Positions 62,780-64,000 of a stretch of 64,000 bases of DNA are shown one piece after another; positions within the stretch are counted from its first letter, which is position 1; each line of letters starts with the position of its first letter. Source of the stretch: Actinoalloteichus caeruleus DSM 43889 (GTDB lineage Bacteria; Actinomycetota; Actinomycetes; Mycobacteriales; Pseudonocardiaceae); the NCBI RefSeq assembly GCF_000429185.2, contig NZ_AUBJ02000001.1, forward strand, positions 3,534,001-3,598,000, given 5' to 3'. Under the pieces are notes generated by a model. It saw only the letters and a list, made by a program, of their open reading frames with translations, was not told where the DNA came from and ran no database searches. A program made the position numbers and the translations under genes.

Positions 62780-63362
62780 GCGAGTCCCTCTCACACTCGG
62801 ACGAGACGACGCGCAGGCGAGTGGGATCGCCACCTCCGGCCGCAGGGGCCCGGCCGGGCTGGCCACCGGTCGCACGTCAGCACCGCCTCGTCGGGGTCCT
62901 GTCGTTGCTCACGCTAGTCGCCGAATTCCCCCTCGCCTACCCGTGGTGTTCACCAGAAGGCCCAGGTGGGACCACCGTCACATGCCGTGGCCGAGCGGGG
63001 TGTGATCTGCCGCGCACCAGGGCGGGGAACGCGCTCCCCCGGGCGCTCCGGAGGGGCGGCCGCACCCCGACGGGCACCCTCAGGATGGCGCTCCCCGAGA
63101 ACGAGAGGGGCATCACACTCCGCACCCGAACGCGCACCCACGGCGTCCAGCCCACTCGTGTGGGTGACGGTGTCGCTCAAGCAGAGCAGCCCGAGACGTT
63201 CCCCCACTTCTCCGCCTATCTGATGACGGCGCCACGGACGAGTGAGGACCATAAAACGCTCCGCATGCAGCCCGAGTCGACTACGGACAGTCGTGGCGTC
63301 ATTCGTTCGACACGACGGGCCGCGCAATCCTTCCCACGCCGGATCACCCTTCGTGCAGGGCA

Positions 63363-63377
63363 GTCACGAAACGTGAC
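63363..63377. promoter_or_regulatory. 15-bp palindrome upstream of the small-peptide gene
   Basis: GTCACG-AAA-CGTGAC, perfect 6-3-6. A related CGTTTCGGGTGACG follows at about 63389. Possible operator, 117 bp before the peptide start. Confidence 0.5.
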
Positions 63378-63454
63378 GATCATGCTGCCGTTTCGGGTGA
63401 CGACAACAACGGATCAACGAGATAGCTTTCCTTCTGCGGCCGCAACGTGAAAAA

Positions 63455-63472
63455 GAATCGGAATCGGAATCA
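63455..63472 (+). repeat. Three tandem GAATCG units
   Basis: GAATCG at 63455-63460 and 63461-63466, then GAATCA at 63467-63472, directly before the small-peptide ribosome-binding site. Confidence 0.7.
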
Positions 63473-63493
63473 CTCCAGGTTAGGTGAAACGCT

Positions 63494-63553
63494 GTGATCA
63501 TCATTGACTCTCTGATCAACCTGCTGGTCAACCTCGGAATCGACATTCTCTGA
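63494..63553 (+). CDS. 19-residue amphipathic peptide
   Basis: GTG 63494 is preceded by AGGTGA with a 6-nt gap, a very good ribosome-binding site. The product reads (V/M)IIIDSLINLLVNLGIDIL and then stops at 63551-63553. As a helix the polar residues D5, N9, N13 and D17 fall four apart and form one stripe; the rest is Ile, Leu and Val. This resembles membrane-active or surfactant peptides in plan. The local sequence is unusually AT-rich for the window. A 12-bp inverted repeat follows. Whether it is translated is unproven. Confidence 0.55.
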   Translation: MIIIDSLINLLVNLGIDIL

Positions 63554-63569
63554 TCCAGCGGTGAACGAG

Positions 63570-63629
63570 GCCGGGAGATCGCGAACCGTTTCCTCAGCCC
63601 GAGGAATTCGGCCGTGACGATCTCCCGGC
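63570..63629 (+). terminator. 12-bp inverted repeat after the small-peptide gene
   Basis: GCCGGGAGATCG (63570-63581) pairs perfectly with CGATCTCCCGGC (63618-63629) across 36 nt, beginning 16 bp after the peptide stop. It may end the short transcript or close a larger RNA structure. Confidence 0.6.
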
Positions 63630-63705
63630 GCTCGCGGGGACCTCGTCGACCTGTCCCGGAACTCCTTGTGCCCGGACACCGCCGGACCACCAGGTCAGGC
63701 AGGTG

Positions 63706-64000
63706 TCAGGAGTTCAACCTCCACCCGGCGAGGTCCCCGGACCGGGGTGGCTGCGCTCCCGGACGGGAGCAGGTGATCGCCGCCGCCTGGGCGGCGAAAC
63801 CCAGCGCGCCCTCCCAGGCCTCCCGCCCCGCCGCGCGGAGCCGGTCGGGCGAGAGCAGCTCCCGGTCCTCCAGCCAGGCCAACAACGCGGCGCAGACCGT
63901 GTCGCCCGCTCCGATGGTGTCGACCACCTCGACGGGGACCCCCGGCACGCGGACGACCTCGTCATCCCCCGTGAGGGCGAGCAGCCCGTCCCCGCCCAGG
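63706..64000 (-). CDS. PfkB-family carbohydrate kinase, C-terminal part
   Basis: The last 98 codons of a gene that enters from the right edge. Visible: LGGDGLLALTGDDEVVRV, then the PfkB signature VVDTIGAGDTVCAALLAWL with the catalytic Asp in GAGD. The family phosphorylates fructose, ribose or related sugars; the substrate cannot be told from this part. Confidence 0.9.
   Translation of the reverse strand, partial: LGGDGLLALTGDDEVVRVPGVPVEVVDTIGAGDTVCAALLAWLEDRELLSPDRLRAAGREAWEGALGFAAQAAAITCSRPGAQPPRSGDLAGWRLNS

Larger units (their letters stand above)
62780..63493. other. Long divergent region between gltA and the small-peptide gene
   Basis: 714 bp. TAGCGT (minus, 62916-62911) is a candidate gltA -10. 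From about 63230 the sequence becomes clearly AT-richer than the rest of the window and carries GTCACG-AAA-CGTGAC (63363-63377) and three tandem GAATCG-like units (63455-63472). No larger gene is supported. Confidence 0.55.

Overview
The window comes from a very GC-rich actinobacterium, most likely one of the Pseudonocardiales (an inference). The signs are frequent GTG/TTG starts, a DUF397 gene, IdeR/DtxR-type iron control, many start codons sitting 6-8 nt behind a TAnnnT -10 box (the leaderless pattern), and a central block whose gene order follows Mycobacterium tuberculosis mprA to Rv0996. I see no insertion sequence, prophage, rRNA or CRISPR array; two tRNA genes are present.

Layout. 1-1200: iron-siderophore ABC transporter genes behind an iron box. 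1245-5420: MFS exporter/TetR pair, a DUF998 membrane protein, a second TetR and a lone DUF397 gene. 5605-7368: an arginyl-tRNA synthetase outside its usual housekeeping setting. 7482-8969: divergent WYL regulator and VOC protein. 9512-13065: four-gene operon of ABC ATPase, ABC-2 permease, NarL-type sensor kinase and response regulator. 13544-17141: two SDR enzymes with a TetR and a LysR regulator, then about 1 kb without a convincing gene.

18126-32106 is the conserved core: tRNA-Ala, the divisome pair SepX/GlpR and Glp (MoeA-like), rimJ, galU, 5-formyl-THF cyclo-ligase, a Ruc-like FmdB zinc-ribbon protein, an SAF protein, mscL, two small proteins, moaB, an HtrA/PepD protease, galT, and the MprAB-type two-component system. 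Near-identical 8-3-8 direct repeats stand exactly 20 nt before both mprA and htrA, so the envelope-stress regulator probably controls itself and the protease.

32688-47441: a TPR-like GGDEF protein, tRNA-Arg(CCT) behind an 18-bp leader hairpin, small redox enzymes, a vitamin K epoxide reductase-like protein, an acyl-CoA synthetase, a PAS-GGDEF-EAL protein with a decayed EAL domain, a DUF4232 lipoprotein and a duplicated-domain protein of unknown function. 47496-64000: a secreted M14 carboxypeptidase; a tightly coupled four-gene cassette around a three-module FtsK/EccC-like ATPase (49771-53668), which is the best candidate here for an undescribed system; a TetR with paired operators facing a SnoaL/NmrA operon; an XRE/membrane-protein pair; a NatAB-like transporter; citrate synthase; a 19-residue amphipathic peptide gene; and the end of a PfkB kinase.

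Gene calls rest on reading translated sequence, motifs, start-site context and neighbours; no database search was run.
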